Below, piece after piece: positions 6,983 through 16,300 of a stretch of 58,333 bases of DNA. A program made the position numbers and the translations under genes. The notes beneath the pieces are model-generated. The model ran no database searches. It was not told where the DNA came from and saw only the letters and a list, made by a program, of their open reading frames with translations. Within the stretch, counting starts at the first letter, position 1; each line of letters starts with the position of its first letter. This stretch comes from an uncultured Veillonellaceae bacterium (GTDB taxonomy: Bacteria > Bacillota > Negativicutes > Selenomonadales > Selenomonadaceae), in contig CADCIX010000011.1 in assembly GCA_902801565.1 (NCBI GenBank), positions 1-58,333 of the forward strand. Direction: 5' to 3'.

Positions 6983-7945
6983 ATGGCATTTGACACTGGA
7001 AACCTGCGTATACTGACGGGAAATGCAAACCCCGATCTCGCGAAGAAGATTGCTTCTCATATTGGCGTTGAGCTTTGCGAGGCCTTTGTTGGCCATTTCA
7101 ACAACGGTGAGACACAGGTGATGATAGGCGAGAGCATTCGTGGCAAGGATATCTTTATCATTCAGCCGACTTCCCAGCCGGTCAATGACAACCTGATGGA
7201 ACTTCTCATCATGGTGGATGCCTGCAAAAGGGCTTCGGCGCACAGCGTCACGGCAGTGGTTCCCTATTATGCATATGCGCGGCAGGATCGCAAGACCCGT
7301 GGACGTGAGCCGATTTCAGCGAAGCTGGTGGCAAATCTCCTGCAGACGGCCGGATGCAGCCGTGTGATCACGGTGGATCTGCATGCAGGCCAGATACAGG
7401 GATTCTTTGATATCCCCGTGGATCATCTGGCTGCGGCACCGGTGATTGCCAAGTATCTCAATTCCCAGACTTATGAGGATGTGGTTGTGGTATCCCCGGA
7501 TCTCGGTGGCGTGACCCGTGCCCGCGCATTGGCGGATTATCTGCATGCTCCCATCGCCATCATCGAGAAGCGTCGTCCCAAGCCCGGCGTTGCCGAGGTC
7601 ATGAACCTCATTGGCGAAGTCAGGGACAAGACGGCAATCCTGATCGATGACATTGTGGATTCGGCAGGTTCTCTTATCGAGGGCACCAAGGCATTGACAA
7701 AAATGGGCGCGAAGTCCGTTCTTGCCTGCTGCTCCCATGCGATACTGAGCGGTCCTGCAACAGACCGCATCAAGGATTCCGATTTGGAGAAGCTCATCAT
7801 CACGGATACGATTGCGCTTCCTCCGGAGAAGCGCCTGGACAAGATCGTGGTGCTTTCCATGGCAGAGTCGATTGCCAATGTCATCAAATGCATCCAGTCC
7901 CATGAGTCCGTGAGCAAGCTGTTTGACAACAGGGCATGCCAATAA
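6983..7945 (+). CDS. prs: Ribose-phosphate pyrophosphokinase (PRPP synthetase)
   Basis: Converts ribose 5-phosphate and ATP to PRPP for nucleotide, histidine, tryptophan and NAD synthesis. The 320-residue protein has class I features: YYAYARQDRKTRGREPISAK in the N-terminal half, the DLHAGQIQGFFDIP stretch, VVSPDLGG, and the PRPP-binding loop as ILIDDIVDSAGS. A GGAGG site lies upstream of the ATG. It follows glmU, as is common in Firmicutes, and is closed by a strong hairpin terminator. Confidence 0.96.
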   Translation: MAFDTGNLRILTGNANPDLAKKIASHIGVELCEAFVGHFNNGETQVMIGESIRGKDIFIIQPTSQPVNDNLMELLIMVDACKRASAHSVTAVVPYYAYARQDRKTRGREPISAKLVANLLQTAGCSRVITVDLHAGQIQGFFDIPVDHLAAAPVIAKYLNSQTYEDVVVVSPDLGGVTRARALADYLHAPIAIIEKRRPKPGVAEVMNLIGEVRDKTAILIDDIVDSAGSLIEGTKALTKMGAKSVLACCSHAILSGPATDRIKDSDLEKLIITDTIALPPEKRLDKIVVLSMAESIANVIKCIQSHESVSKLFDNRACQ

Positions 7946-7966
7946 ATTTGTGAAGATGCAAACAAG

Positions 7967-8006
7967 GCATCAGGCAATCCCAGGGTCGGGATTGTCTGAT
8001 GCTTCG
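7967..8006 (+). terminator. Terminator after prs
   Basis: A 15-bp stem (7967-7981 with 7988-8002, one G-U pair) around a 6-base loop, followed by TTCGTT. It separates prs from uppP. Confidence 0.75.
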
Positions 8007-8052
8007 TTATACTATAGGTACTTTTGGAAAAGTAAGGATTAGGAGGATTTTT

Positions 8053-8901
8053 GTGGATTTAAGTATTGCCGAGTTGTTGAAAACCATTATACTGGGCATT
8101 GTGGAAGGGCTTACCGAGTGGCTGCCGGTCAGCAGCACGGGGCATATGATCCTCGTGGACGAATTCATCAAGCTGGACGTGAGCAAGGCCTTCATGGATA
8201 TGTTCCTCGTGGTGATACAGTTGGGGGCCATCCTTGCTGTCGTGGTGCTGAACTTTGAGAAGCTCAATCCCTTCTCTTCATGGAAGACGAAGCGGGAGAA
8301 GCAGCTTACGGTCAGCCTTTGGTGCAAGGTCTGCGTGGCCTGTGTCCCGGCGGCGGTCATCGGCCTCATGTTCAACAAATACATGGAAGAGCATTTCATG
8401 ACTGCTCCGGTGGTGGCGGGGACCTTGATTTTCTATGGCATCATGTTCATCTGGGTGGAGAACTATAACAAGCGTCGCCGCCCGAGGGTGCGGGATCTCG
8501 ACCATCTGGACTATCGGACGGCCCTCATCATCGGTATGTTCCAGGTGCTTTCCCTGGTGCCGGGAACCTCCCGCTCCGGCGCGACAATCCTGGGTGGCAT
8601 CCTGTTCGGCACTTCCCGTTATGTGGCGGCGGAATTTACCTTTTTCCTGGCGATTCCCGTCATGTTTGGCGCCAGTGCCCTGAAGATGGTGAAGTTCGGA
8701 TTCCATTACACGGGGGAAGAAGTCCTGATTCTTATCGTCGGGATGGTGACGGCCTTTGTCGTGTCCATCCTGTCCATCAAGTTCCTGCTGCGCTACATCA
8801 AGAACAACGATTTCAAGGCCTTCGGCTGGTACCGGATCGGTCTTGGCATCGTGGTCATCGCCTACCTGCTCTTGGTGGGAGATCCCACAGCAGACCATTG
8901 A
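8053..8901 (+). CDS. uppP: Undecaprenyl-diphosphate phosphatase (BacA/UppP)
   Basis: A polytopic membrane enzyme that recycles undecaprenyl diphosphate to the lipid carrier used for wall polymers; overproduction gives bacitracin resistance in other bacteria. The two family motifs are present: [14 protein letters not shown] near the N terminus and [10 protein letters not shown] in the centre. The rest is mostly hydrophobic segments. The frame is open back to 7999, but AGGAGG at 8041-8046 places the start at the GTG at 8053, giving 282 residues, typical of the family. It is followed 12 bases later by pth. Confidence 0.95.
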   Translation: MDLSIAELLKTIILGIVEGLTEWLPVSSTGHMILVDEFIKLDVSKAFMDMFLVVIQLGAILAVVVLNFEKLNPFSSWKTKREKQLTVSLWCKVCVACVPAAVIGLMFNKYMEEHFMTAPVVAGTLIFYGIMFIWVENYNKRRRPRVRDLDHLDYRTALIIGMFQVLSLVPGTSRSGATILGGILFGTSRYVAAEFTFFLAIPVMFGASALKMVKFGFHYTGEEVLILIVGMVTAFVVSILSIKFLLRYIKNNDFKAFGWYRIGLGIVVIAYLLLVGDPTADH

Positions 8902-8913
8902 GGAGGATGCGGC

Positions 8914-9513
8914 GTGAAAATCATTGCTGGCCTTGGCAATCCCGGCGCAGAATATGCGAAGACGAGGCACAATGTGGGCTTTATGCTCATAGATGCCCTG
9001 GCGGCAAAGCTGGGAGTTGACGATTGGCGGGAAAAGTATGATGCCATGGTATTGGAGACCCGCATCGGGCTCGAAAAAGTGCTTTTGGTGAAGCCCCTTA
9101 CCTATATGAATGAAAGCGGAAGGGCCATCGGCCCTTTGCTGAGCTGGTATAAACTGGAGGCAGAGGATCTCGTTGTCGTCCATGATGACCTGGATATCCC
9201 GGTGGGGACCATCCGTATCCGCAAGAAAGGCAGTGCCGGTGGACATAATGGGATCAAGTCGATCCTTTCCCATGTGGGGGACGAGCATTTTGCCCGTGTA
9301 CGGATCGGCATTGGTCGTCCCTCGCCCGGATGGACTGTCATCCATCATGTTTTGGCGCCCTTTCCTTCGGAGGATGTGCCGAAAATCAGGGAGGCCATCG
9401 ATTATCTGCTTTCTGCGGTGGAATGCATCGTGACGGAGGATGTGGACATGGCCATGAACAAGTTCAATCCCCACAAAAAGAAAAAGGAAAAAAAGGAAGA
9501 AACAAATGAATGA
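8914..9513 (+). CDS. pth: Peptidyl-tRNA hydrolase
   Basis: Releases tRNA from peptidyl-tRNAs that drop off the ribosome. The 199-residue protein begins MKIIAGLGNPGAEYAKTRHN, containing the catalytic His of the RHNVG motif, and has the conserved HDDLDIPVG and GSAGGHNGIKSI stretches. The GTG start at 8914 has an AGGAGG site. The C-terminal tail is very rich in Lys and Glu, which is longer than the minimal Pth fold needs and may help RNA contact. Its last 8 bases overlap the next gene, suggesting translational coupling. Confidence 0.95.
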   Translation: MKIIAGLGNPGAEYAKTRHNVGFMLIDALAAKLGVDDWREKYDAMVLETRIGLEKVLLVKPLTYMNESGRAIGPLLSWYKLEAEDLVVVHDDLDIPVGTIRIRKKGSAGGHNGIKSILSHVGDEHFARVRIGIGRPSPGWTVIHHVLAPFPSEDVPKIREAIDYLLSAVECIVTEDVDMAMNKFNPHKKKKEKKEETNE

Positions 9514-10741
9514 GATTAGGGCATTGTATGCCGACGAGGATGGGGAGATCTTTGATGCTCCCGGGTTCGCTGCCATGGGGAGGATCGGCTGGGAAAATGT
9601 TCCACTGACGCCGGAGGATCTCATCCCTCTTCCGGAAAGCGCGGATCTCATGTTCCTGCCGGGAAGGCTTGCCATGGGGATTTCTTCGGAGGGGGAGGCC
9701 ATGCCCATCACGGGACAAGCGGTGGCAGCTCTCCTGCCTGCCGGCTATACCAGGCTCTTCCTGCCCGCCTGCAGGAAAGAGGAGGATGCGGAGCAACTGC
9801 CTCTTTATGGGTATACTGCAGTTGCCCTTTACAAGGACGAATTGTATGCGGCGGCGGTCTATACGGATGAGAACGACAAATGGGACCCTGTCCATTACAA
9901 TACCCATGAACTGAAGAAGCTGGTGCAGCGGACGAAAAAGGAGCTCAAGGGCAATCGTATCGTGGAACAGGTGGGGAATTGCTCCCTGGAATGGCATTGC
10001 TGCACGGCACAGAATCTCTTTTACCGCCGATGGGAGGCGGGGATTCCCACATCACCCGTCTGCAATGCCAACTGTTTCGGCTGCATTTCCCTGCAGCCGG
10101 CGGAGTGCTGTCCTTCCCCCCAGAGCCGCATTTCCTTCCAGCCGACGCCGGAGGAGATTGCCGAGGTCGGGATTTACCACCTCTCCATTGCCCCTGACGG
10201 GATCATCAGTTTTGGGCAGGGATGCGAGGGGGAACCTTCCCTGGCGGCGGACAGGATTGCCCCGGCCATTGCTTTGATCCGTCAGAAAACGAAGAAGGGG
10301 CAGATCAACATGAACTCCAATGCCGGCTATACGGAAGGCGTGAAGAAGATTGTGGATGCGGGCCTGGAATCCATGCGGGTATCCATCATCAGCGCACGGG
10401 AGGAATCCTATGATGCCTATTACCGTGCCAGCTATCGCCTTTCGGATGTGAAGGCCTCCATCCGCTATGCCTTGGACAAGGGCGTCTATGTATCCTTGAA
10501 CATGCTTTGCTTTCCCGGCTTCAATGACCGGGAAGAGGAGATGGCCGCATGGCAGGAGTTCTTCCAGGAACTTCCCGTGCAGATGGTTCAGGTGCGCAAT
10601 CTGAACATTGACCCGGATGCCTTTCTGGAAATCATGCCGGAAGCAGCAGGGCAATGCAGGGGAACACGTCATTTTCTGGAGGACCTTCATGGGAAATTCC
10701 CCCGGATGGTCATAGGGAGTTTCAGCCATTATATTGAATAA
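9506..10741 (+). CDS. Radical SAM protein of unknown function
   Basis: A 411-residue protein with a radical SAM cluster motif CNANCFGC (Cys 186, 190 and 193, spacing CxxxCxxC). It sits unusually deep in the chain, after a ~180-residue N-terminal region with no motif I recognise. Additional cysteines surround it (159, 165, 166, 201, 202), and GQGCEGEP follows downstream, so auxiliary iron-sulfur binding is possible. The radical SAM barrel continues with INMNSNAGY and VSLNMLCFPGFND. It overlaps pth by 8 bases and is followed by a heat-shock gene, neither of which points to a substrate. It is not the AmmeMemoRadiSam partner as far as the motifs show. Confidence 0.8.
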   Translation: MNEIRALYADEDGEIFDAPGFAAMGRIGWENVPLTPEDLIPLPESADLMFLPGRLAMGISSEGEAMPITGQAVAALLPAGYTRLFLPACRKEEDAEQLPLYGYTAVALYKDELYAAAVYTDENDKWDPVHYNTHELKKLVQRTKKELKGNRIVEQVGNCSLEWHCCTAQNLFYRRWEAGIPTSPVCNANCFGCISLQPAECCPSPQSRISFQPTPEEIAEVGIYHLSIAPDGIISFGQGCEGEPSLAADRIAPAIALIRQKTKKGQINMNSNAGYTEGVKKIVDAGLESMRVSIISAREESYDAYYRASYRLSDVKASIRYALDKGVYVSLNMLCFPGFNDREEEMAAWQEFFQELPVQMVQVRNLNIDPDAFLEIMPEAAGQCRGTRHFLEDLHGKFPRMVIGSFSHYIE

Positions 10742-10813
10742 AGGCAGGAATTTTCGGAAGGGAAAGCGAATATATCTATTCAGAGATGGTTGGATTATGA
10801 AGGAGGTTTTTCT

Positions 10814-11260
10814 ATGTTTCGCAATATTCCGTTCAATATCAAGGGCAATGCCGAAAAAGGGCGCGAGGTGCTGGAAAAGGTGATGGATTTTGCCCTGGAC
10901 CAGCCCTTCAACCCTATCAGCAGGGTCAGCGGTGCGCTTTCGTCCTTCCGCGTGGATGTCACAGAGAGCGAGGGCCGCTACGAGGTCTTTGCCGAGCTGC
11001 CGGGCTTCACGAAGGAGGAAATCACGGTATCCTATGATGAGGATTGTCATCTCAGCATCAGCGCAGAGCGTCTGGAGGTAGAGGATGATGCTGTGAAGTT
11101 CCTTTGCCGTGAGCGGCGCACGGGCAAGTTTGAGAGGGCGTTCTATATTGATGATATCGAGGCAGACGAGGTGAACGTCTCCTTCGAGAACGGCGTGTTG
11201 CACATCATCCTGCCGAAGGCTGCCGAAGGAAAGAACAAGAAAGTTTTCGACATCGCATGA
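10814..11260 (+). CDS. Small heat-shock protein, Hsp20/alpha-crystallin family
   Basis: A 148-residue ATP-independent chaperone that holds unfolding proteins. The alpha-crystallin domain spans about 45-140, with FRVDVTESEGRYEVFAELPG at its start and the FENGVLHIILPK motif near the end. AAGGAGG just upstream fixes the start at the ATG at 10814; an in-frame TTG at 10790 is not needed. I see no CIRCE element upstream. A strong terminator follows immediately. Confidence 0.93.
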   Translation: MFRNIPFNIKGNAEKGREVLEKVMDFALDQPFNPISRVSGALSSFRVDVTESEGRYEVFAELPGFTKEEITVSYDEDCHLSISAERLEVEDDAVKFLCRERRTGKFERAFYIDDIEADEVNVSFENGVLHIILPKAAEGKNKKVFDIA

Positions 11261-11268
11261 TTTTTTTC

Positions 11269-11298
11269 GATGCTGTCCTGGGTGGCAGCATCTTTTTT
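11269..11298 (+). terminator. Terminator after hsp20
   Basis: GATGCTGTC and GGCAGCATC (11269-11277 with 11284-11292, one G-U) around CTGGGT, followed by TTTTTT. A textbook intrinsic terminator. Confidence 0.85.
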
Positions 11299-11398
11299 CA
11301 TTTTTTAACGAGAAATTTTTCTAATGGGCAGGATTTTTCAGAATAAAAGGGGAATACTATAGATACAAATACTATTGAAGAAAATGGAGGGTCGTATC

Positions 11399-12187
11399 AT
11401 GATGGATGAGAGGGATTGGGTATCCTTTAAGCAGAAATTGAAGGCAAAGACAGAAATTGACCTGGACTTATATAAAGAACCGCAGATGAAACGGCGCATC
11501 GGCAACCTTGTGACCAGAGCGAACATGGATTCCTATGTGGGCTATTTTGACCATGTATGCAAGGACAAGGATGATTTTGCGGCATTCATCGAGTATCTGA
11601 CCATCAACGTCTCGGAATTCTTCCGCACGCCGGAGAAGTTCTCCAAGCTGGAGACGGATGTCATTCCGGATCTTCTGAAACGGAGCTCCAAGCTCAACAT
11701 CTGGAGCGCGGGCTGTTCCATCGGTGCGGAGCCGTATTCCCTGTCCATCATCATGAAGGAGATGACACCGGGAACCAAGCACCGCATCCTCGCCAGTGAC
11801 CTGGATATCGAGATCCTTGCCAAGGCGAAGAGGGGTGTGTATACGGAGAATGAGCTCAAGAGCATCACGCCGGAGCGCAAGAAGAAGTATTTCGATGTGG
11901 TCGAGGGCAACAAGTATGCGGTGAAGCAGGAGATCAAGTCCGTCATTGAGTTCAAGCGACACAATCTTCTGAAGGACAAATTCGAGACCGGCTTTGACCT
12001 CATCCTCTGCCGCAACGTGGTCATCTATTTCACGGAAGAGGCGAAGGACCAGCTTTATGCAAACTTCTTCAAGGCACTCAAGCCGGGCGGGATTCTCTTT
12101 GTCGGTGCGACAGAGGCAATCCTGAACTTCCGGAAGCTTGGCTATACGAGCTTCCAGCCTTTCTTCTACCAGAGGCCGCTTACTTGA
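11399..12187 (+). CDS. cheR: CheR-type protein-glutamate O-methyltransferase
   Basis: SAM-dependent methyltransferase of chemoreceptor glutamates. It has the short N-terminal helical CheR domain (about 1-75, ending in NVSEFFR) and a Rossmann domain with the SAM loop WSAGCSIGAEPYSL, then LCRNVVIYF. The length of 262 residues is typical. GGAGGG at 11386-11391 favours the ATG at 11399. No other chemotaxis or flagellar gene is in the window, so it either acts on receptors encoded elsewhere or belongs to a CheR-like system with another target. The next gene begins 48 bases downstream and may be co-transcribed. Confidence 0.92.
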   Translation: MMDERDWVSFKQKLKAKTEIDLDLYKEPQMKRRIGNLVTRANMDSYVGYFDHVCKDKDDFAAFIEYLTINVSEFFRTPEKFSKLETDVIPDLLKRSSKLNIWSAGCSIGAEPYSLSIIMKEMTPGTKHRILASDLDIEILAKAKRGVYTENELKSITPERKKKYFDVVEGNKYAVKQEIKSVIEFKRHNLLKDKFETGFDLILCRNVVIYFTEEAKDQLYANFFKALKPGGILFVGATEAILNFRKLGYTSFQPFFYQRPLT

Positions 12188-12235
12188 TGGAGGATAGATG
12201 CTTGATTTTCCGTGTCGATATGGGGAGCTGACGCA

Positions 12236-13213
12236 ATGATTGCCAATGCGAAAATGGAACAGATGAGCCGAAGTGATATCAAGGCTCTCCAGTTGGAAAG
12301 GCTGAAAAAAACGATAGCCTGGGTTACGGAGAAGAGTCTGTTCTACCAGAAAAAGTTCAAGGATGCAGGAATCCGGCCAGAGGATATCCAGACCTTGGAG
12401 GATGTGGGGAAGCTGCCCTTCCTGACAGCGTCGGAACTTCATCAGGCAAATGCCATGGATCTCTTGACGCTGCCCTTGAGCGGTATCCTGCGTTTCAATT
12501 ATATGCAGGATGTATCCGGGGAACTGACGAAGCTTTACACCAATGGCGACATTGCCAATAATGTGGAAATGATGACGCGCTGCCTTGTGGCGGCAGGGAT
12601 TCACAATGCTTCCATCGTGGGGCTTCAGGGAGAACTTACCGACAGCCGCCTGCTGGATATCCAGTATGCCCTTGAGGCCATCGGTGCTGCTGTTGTGCCG
12701 CTGGGGACTGGCAGCAAGCATTGGCTGCGCCTTCTTGAGATTGCCAGTATCGATACGCTGATCAGTACTCCGCAGCTCATCATGCAGCTCATCATCCAGT
12801 TGCAGGCTGCGGGGCAGAATATCGTTGATTATCCGATTTCCAGGATTGTCTGCATCAATCTCACAAACATCCAAAATCCATTGCAGCAGCATATCCAGGG
12901 ACGCACAAAGACCAAGGTGTATAACCTTTATGCATCGCCGGAGCTTGGCACGGCAGGAATGCTGTTTCAATGCGAGGCCCACATGGGCCAGCATGTGCAG
13001 GAGGATAATTTCTATGCGGAAATTGTCGCCTTCAACAGTGATATGCCCATAACGGAGGACAATCGCATGGGGGAACTGGTGGTAACGACACTGACAGCAG
13101 AAGCCATGCCCTTGATTCGCTATCGGACGGGACAGGCTGTGAGCTGCATGACGGATGCCTGCAAATGCGGAAGGACGTTTATGCGGCTGGCAACGCCGTT
13201 CAGTTATTTGTAA
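12236..13213 (+). CDS. Phenylacetate-CoA ligase (PaaK)-like protein, degenerate and C-terminally short
   Basis: The N-terminal part reads like PaaK-family adenylating enzymes (LERLKKTIAWV, YQKKFKDAGIRPEDI, DVGKLPFLT), and GELVVTTLTAEAMPLIRYRT marks the end of the large domain. The ATP/AMP-binding P-loop, normally like SSGTTGKP, is replaced by QDVSGELTKLYT. The protein stops at 325 residues, where the family usually has about 430, so the mobile C-terminal domain is missing. It probably does not make acyl-CoA; it may be a binding or remnant protein. The start at 12236 follows GGGGAG. The reading frame itself is intact. Confidence 0.65.
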   Translation: MIANAKMEQMSRSDIKALQLERLKKTIAWVTEKSLFYQKKFKDAGIRPEDIQTLEDVGKLPFLTASELHQANAMDLLTLPLSGILRFNYMQDVSGELTKLYTNGDIANNVEMMTRCLVAAGIHNASIVGLQGELTDSRLLDIQYALEAIGAAVVPLGTGSKHWLRLLEIASIDTLISTPQLIMQLIIQLQAAGQNIVDYPISRIVCINLTNIQNPLQQHIQGRTKTKVYNLYASPELGTAGMLFQCEAHMGQHVQEDNFYAEIVAFNSDMPITEDNRMGELVVTTLTAEAMPLIRYRTGQAVSCMTDACKCGRTFMRLATPFSYL

Positions 13214-13228
13214 TATATGATGAAGAGA

Positions 13229-13264
13229 GCTCCTGCAGGAATCATGGAATGCAGGAGCCTTTCT
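13229..13264 (+). terminator. Terminator after the PaaK-like gene
   Basis: GCTCCTGCA (13229-13237) pairs with TGCAGGAGC (13250-13258), followed by CTTTCTT. It separates the cheR/PaaK-like pair from addB. Confidence 0.65.
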
Positions 13265-13318
13265 TATGAAAGACGACAAGATGCCGGAAGAATGATATGG
13301 GAACGGGAGGATGGCTTC

Positions 13319-16300
13319 ATGCTGGAATTCATTATCGGACGTGCAGGATCGGGCAAGACAACGGCCTGTCTTGGGGACATGAAGAAAAGAATGGAAGATA
13401 CGCCATTAGGCGCTCCTTTGATTCTTCTCCTGCCGGAGCATATGACCTACAAGGTGGAGCGGGAACTTGCGTCATCCATGGAGGCGGGCAGGGGATTCCT
13501 GCGGGCGCAGGTATTTGGTTTTCGCCGTTTTGCACGGAAGGTGCTGCTGGAAACCGGCGGTATGGCCTATCCCCTTGTCACGGATGTGGGAAGGAGCCTG
13601 CTCCTGAAAAAGATATTGCATCGACGCCAGACGGAATTGAAGATCTTCCAGCGTGCGGCGAAACAGAAGGGTTTCAGCCACTCTTTGGCAGAAGCCATCC
13701 AGGAAATGAAAAGCTATGGGATGGATGCATCACGTCTCTCGGAAGCGGCAGAAAAGGCAGAGGATTTCCAGCTTCAGGGAAAACTGCAGGACCTGTCCAT
13801 CCTTATGGAAGATTTTCATGCGGCAATGAAGGGCCGCTACAATGACAACGAAGATGTGATGGATGCCTTGGTTCGCCGTCTGCCAGGGGCAGAATTCCTA
13901 AAGGGCGCGGAAGTATGGGTGGACGGGTTCATTTTCTTCAACCCGCAGGAAAGAAACGTGCTGGAAGGGCTCATGCGTCTGGGGTGTCAGATGCATGTGT
14001 CCCTGGCCATGGACCCTGAGGTGCAGTCTTCGGAGAATCTGCGGCAGACAGGCATCTTTCACCGTTCCTGGGAGACGATGAAAGCATTGGAAACGATGGC
14101 GGAAGGATTGTCGATTTCCTGGAAGGTCCGTCCTTTGACAGGGTTCCATCGTGGCAGGAAGAAAAGCCTTTGCCAGGTGGAACAGAACCTGTTTCGTTTT
14201 CCCGTCGCTTCGTCAAAGGCAGGGGAAGGTGTTTCCTTTGCAGAAGCGGCAGTGCGCCGCCTGGAGGTGGATGCTGCAGTATCGGATATGCGTCGCCTTT
14301 GCAGGGAGCAGGGCTTTTGCTACCGGGATATCGGTGTACTCCTTCGTGAGGATGCCTATGGAAGCCTTCTGGATCTTGCTCTGGAGGAGCATGGTATTCC
14401 CTTTTTCCGTGATAGCAAGCGCAGTGCAGCACATCATCCCTTGGCGGAACTGGTGCGTTCCTCCTTTGAGGCGCTCAGGGGCTGGCGTTACGAGCCTGTC
14501 TTCCGTTGCCTTCGGACAGGTTTTTTCCCGGTGACCTGGGACCAGCTGGACCGATTGGAGAACTATGTACTGGAATTTGGCATCCGCGGAAGCAAACGAT
14601 GGCTCATGGAGGAAGAATGGAACTGGCAGCGGCGTTCCCTGGAGGATGTTTCCGGGCAGACGGGGGAGAAGGTTGCTGAGGTATTGCTGGAAGTGAACTT
14701 TGCCAGACGGCAGGCGGCAGCACCTCTGGCCGCTTTTGGGAAAGCGTTGAAGACGGCAAAAACCGTGGAAGAGATTACCCTGGCGCTCTATGAATTCCTA
14801 ATGGAACTCAAGGTTCCGGAGCGTTTGGAGGAATGGGCAGAGCGGGCGGAAGAACATGGGCGGCTGGATGCTGCAATGGAGCATCGGAAAATCTGGGACG
14901 ATGTCATGGAACTGATGGACCAGATCGTGGAAATCAGCGGCGCAGAACACATGGCTCTGGGCGAGTATGCGGAAATTCTGGCGGAGGGCCTGGAAGCCCT
15001 GCAGATGTCCCTGGTTCCTCCCGGACTGGATCACGTTTCCGTGGCGGCCTTTGACCAGAACAGCCTGGGAAACAGCAGGGCCATTTACATTCTCGGGGCA
15101 AATGAGGGAGTCATGCCAAGGCGCAGCCGGGAAAAGGGATTGTTTACCGATGCGGAAAGACTGCATCTTGCAGAGGCGGGGGTGGAGATTTCCTCCGGGG
15201 CCATGGAGGGAAGCCTGGCAGAGAAGTATCTGCTCTATCGCGGCTTTACAGAGGCCAGGGATTATCTTTGGGTATCCTATTCCATGGCGGATGCGGCAGG
15301 AAAAGGCCTTGCGCCATCTTCTTTGGTGGGAAGGCTGCGGGCCATGCTCCCGGAGGCGGAACATATTTTTCTTCCCTTGGAAACCCTGGCTTTCATGGAA
15401 ACGGACAGGGGAGAGAAGAAGCTGGGCCGCATGGCCGCACTGCGTCTCTCTGATGGCCGCCATGCACTGTCCGGACTGGTACGGGCCTTGCGAAAGCGGC
15501 GCGATGGACAGGAGATGGAGGAATGGTGGCGTGATGCCTATAACTGGATTTTAGAGGAGAATTCCTTGCGCGAGTCGAGGAAGACGGCCATGACAGGTCT
15601 TTTTGCCGGGGCAGGAGAAGAAAAGCTCCCGGTCCTTCTGGCGGAGCAGATTTTTGCGCCCAATCGCCGTCTACGGGGAAGCGTCACTCGCTTTGAATGC
15701 TATCATAGTTGTCCCTTCCAGCATTTTGCCCGGTATGGGCTGAAACTCAAGGAACGGCAGGAATACAGGTTCCAGGCCATGGATCTCGGAACCCTTCTTC
15801 ACAGTGCTCTGCGGGAATTTGGGGAAAATCTCAAGGCATCCGGCCGTCGATGGAAGGACGTTGGGGAAGAGGAATGCCATTCCATGTGTGCAGAGATATT
15901 GGAGCGACTGATGTCCCGACTCAGAAATGAGCTTTTGATGAGCACGGCGCAGTACAGGCACCAGCAGGAACGCATCCAGCTTCTGGCGGAGCGGAGCATC
16001 CGTCGTATCGTTGCACTGGATGCTGTGAGCCAGTTCCATCCGGAGGCCTATGAGTGTTCCTTTGGGGGAGGAAATGGGGTAGCACCCTTGTCCTATCGTT
16101 TGAAAAATGGTGTGCGGGTTGAGGTGATGGGCCAGATTGACCGTATGGACCTTGACGAGGATGGCAGGTACTTTCTCATCATTGATTACAAGACAGGAAG
16201 CAGCGCCGTGAATCTTCTGGAGGTTTACTATGGGCTTCGCATGCAACTGTTGACCTATCTTTTGGTGGCAAAAAACCTTCTGGCAAAGTCTGAGGGAAAA

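Noticed and set aside
11468-13279. 603-residue minus-strand open frame opposite cheR and the PaaK-like gene
   Set aside because: Rich in His, Arg and Leu as expected of a shadow frame; the plus-strand genes have clear family motifs and ribosome sites.
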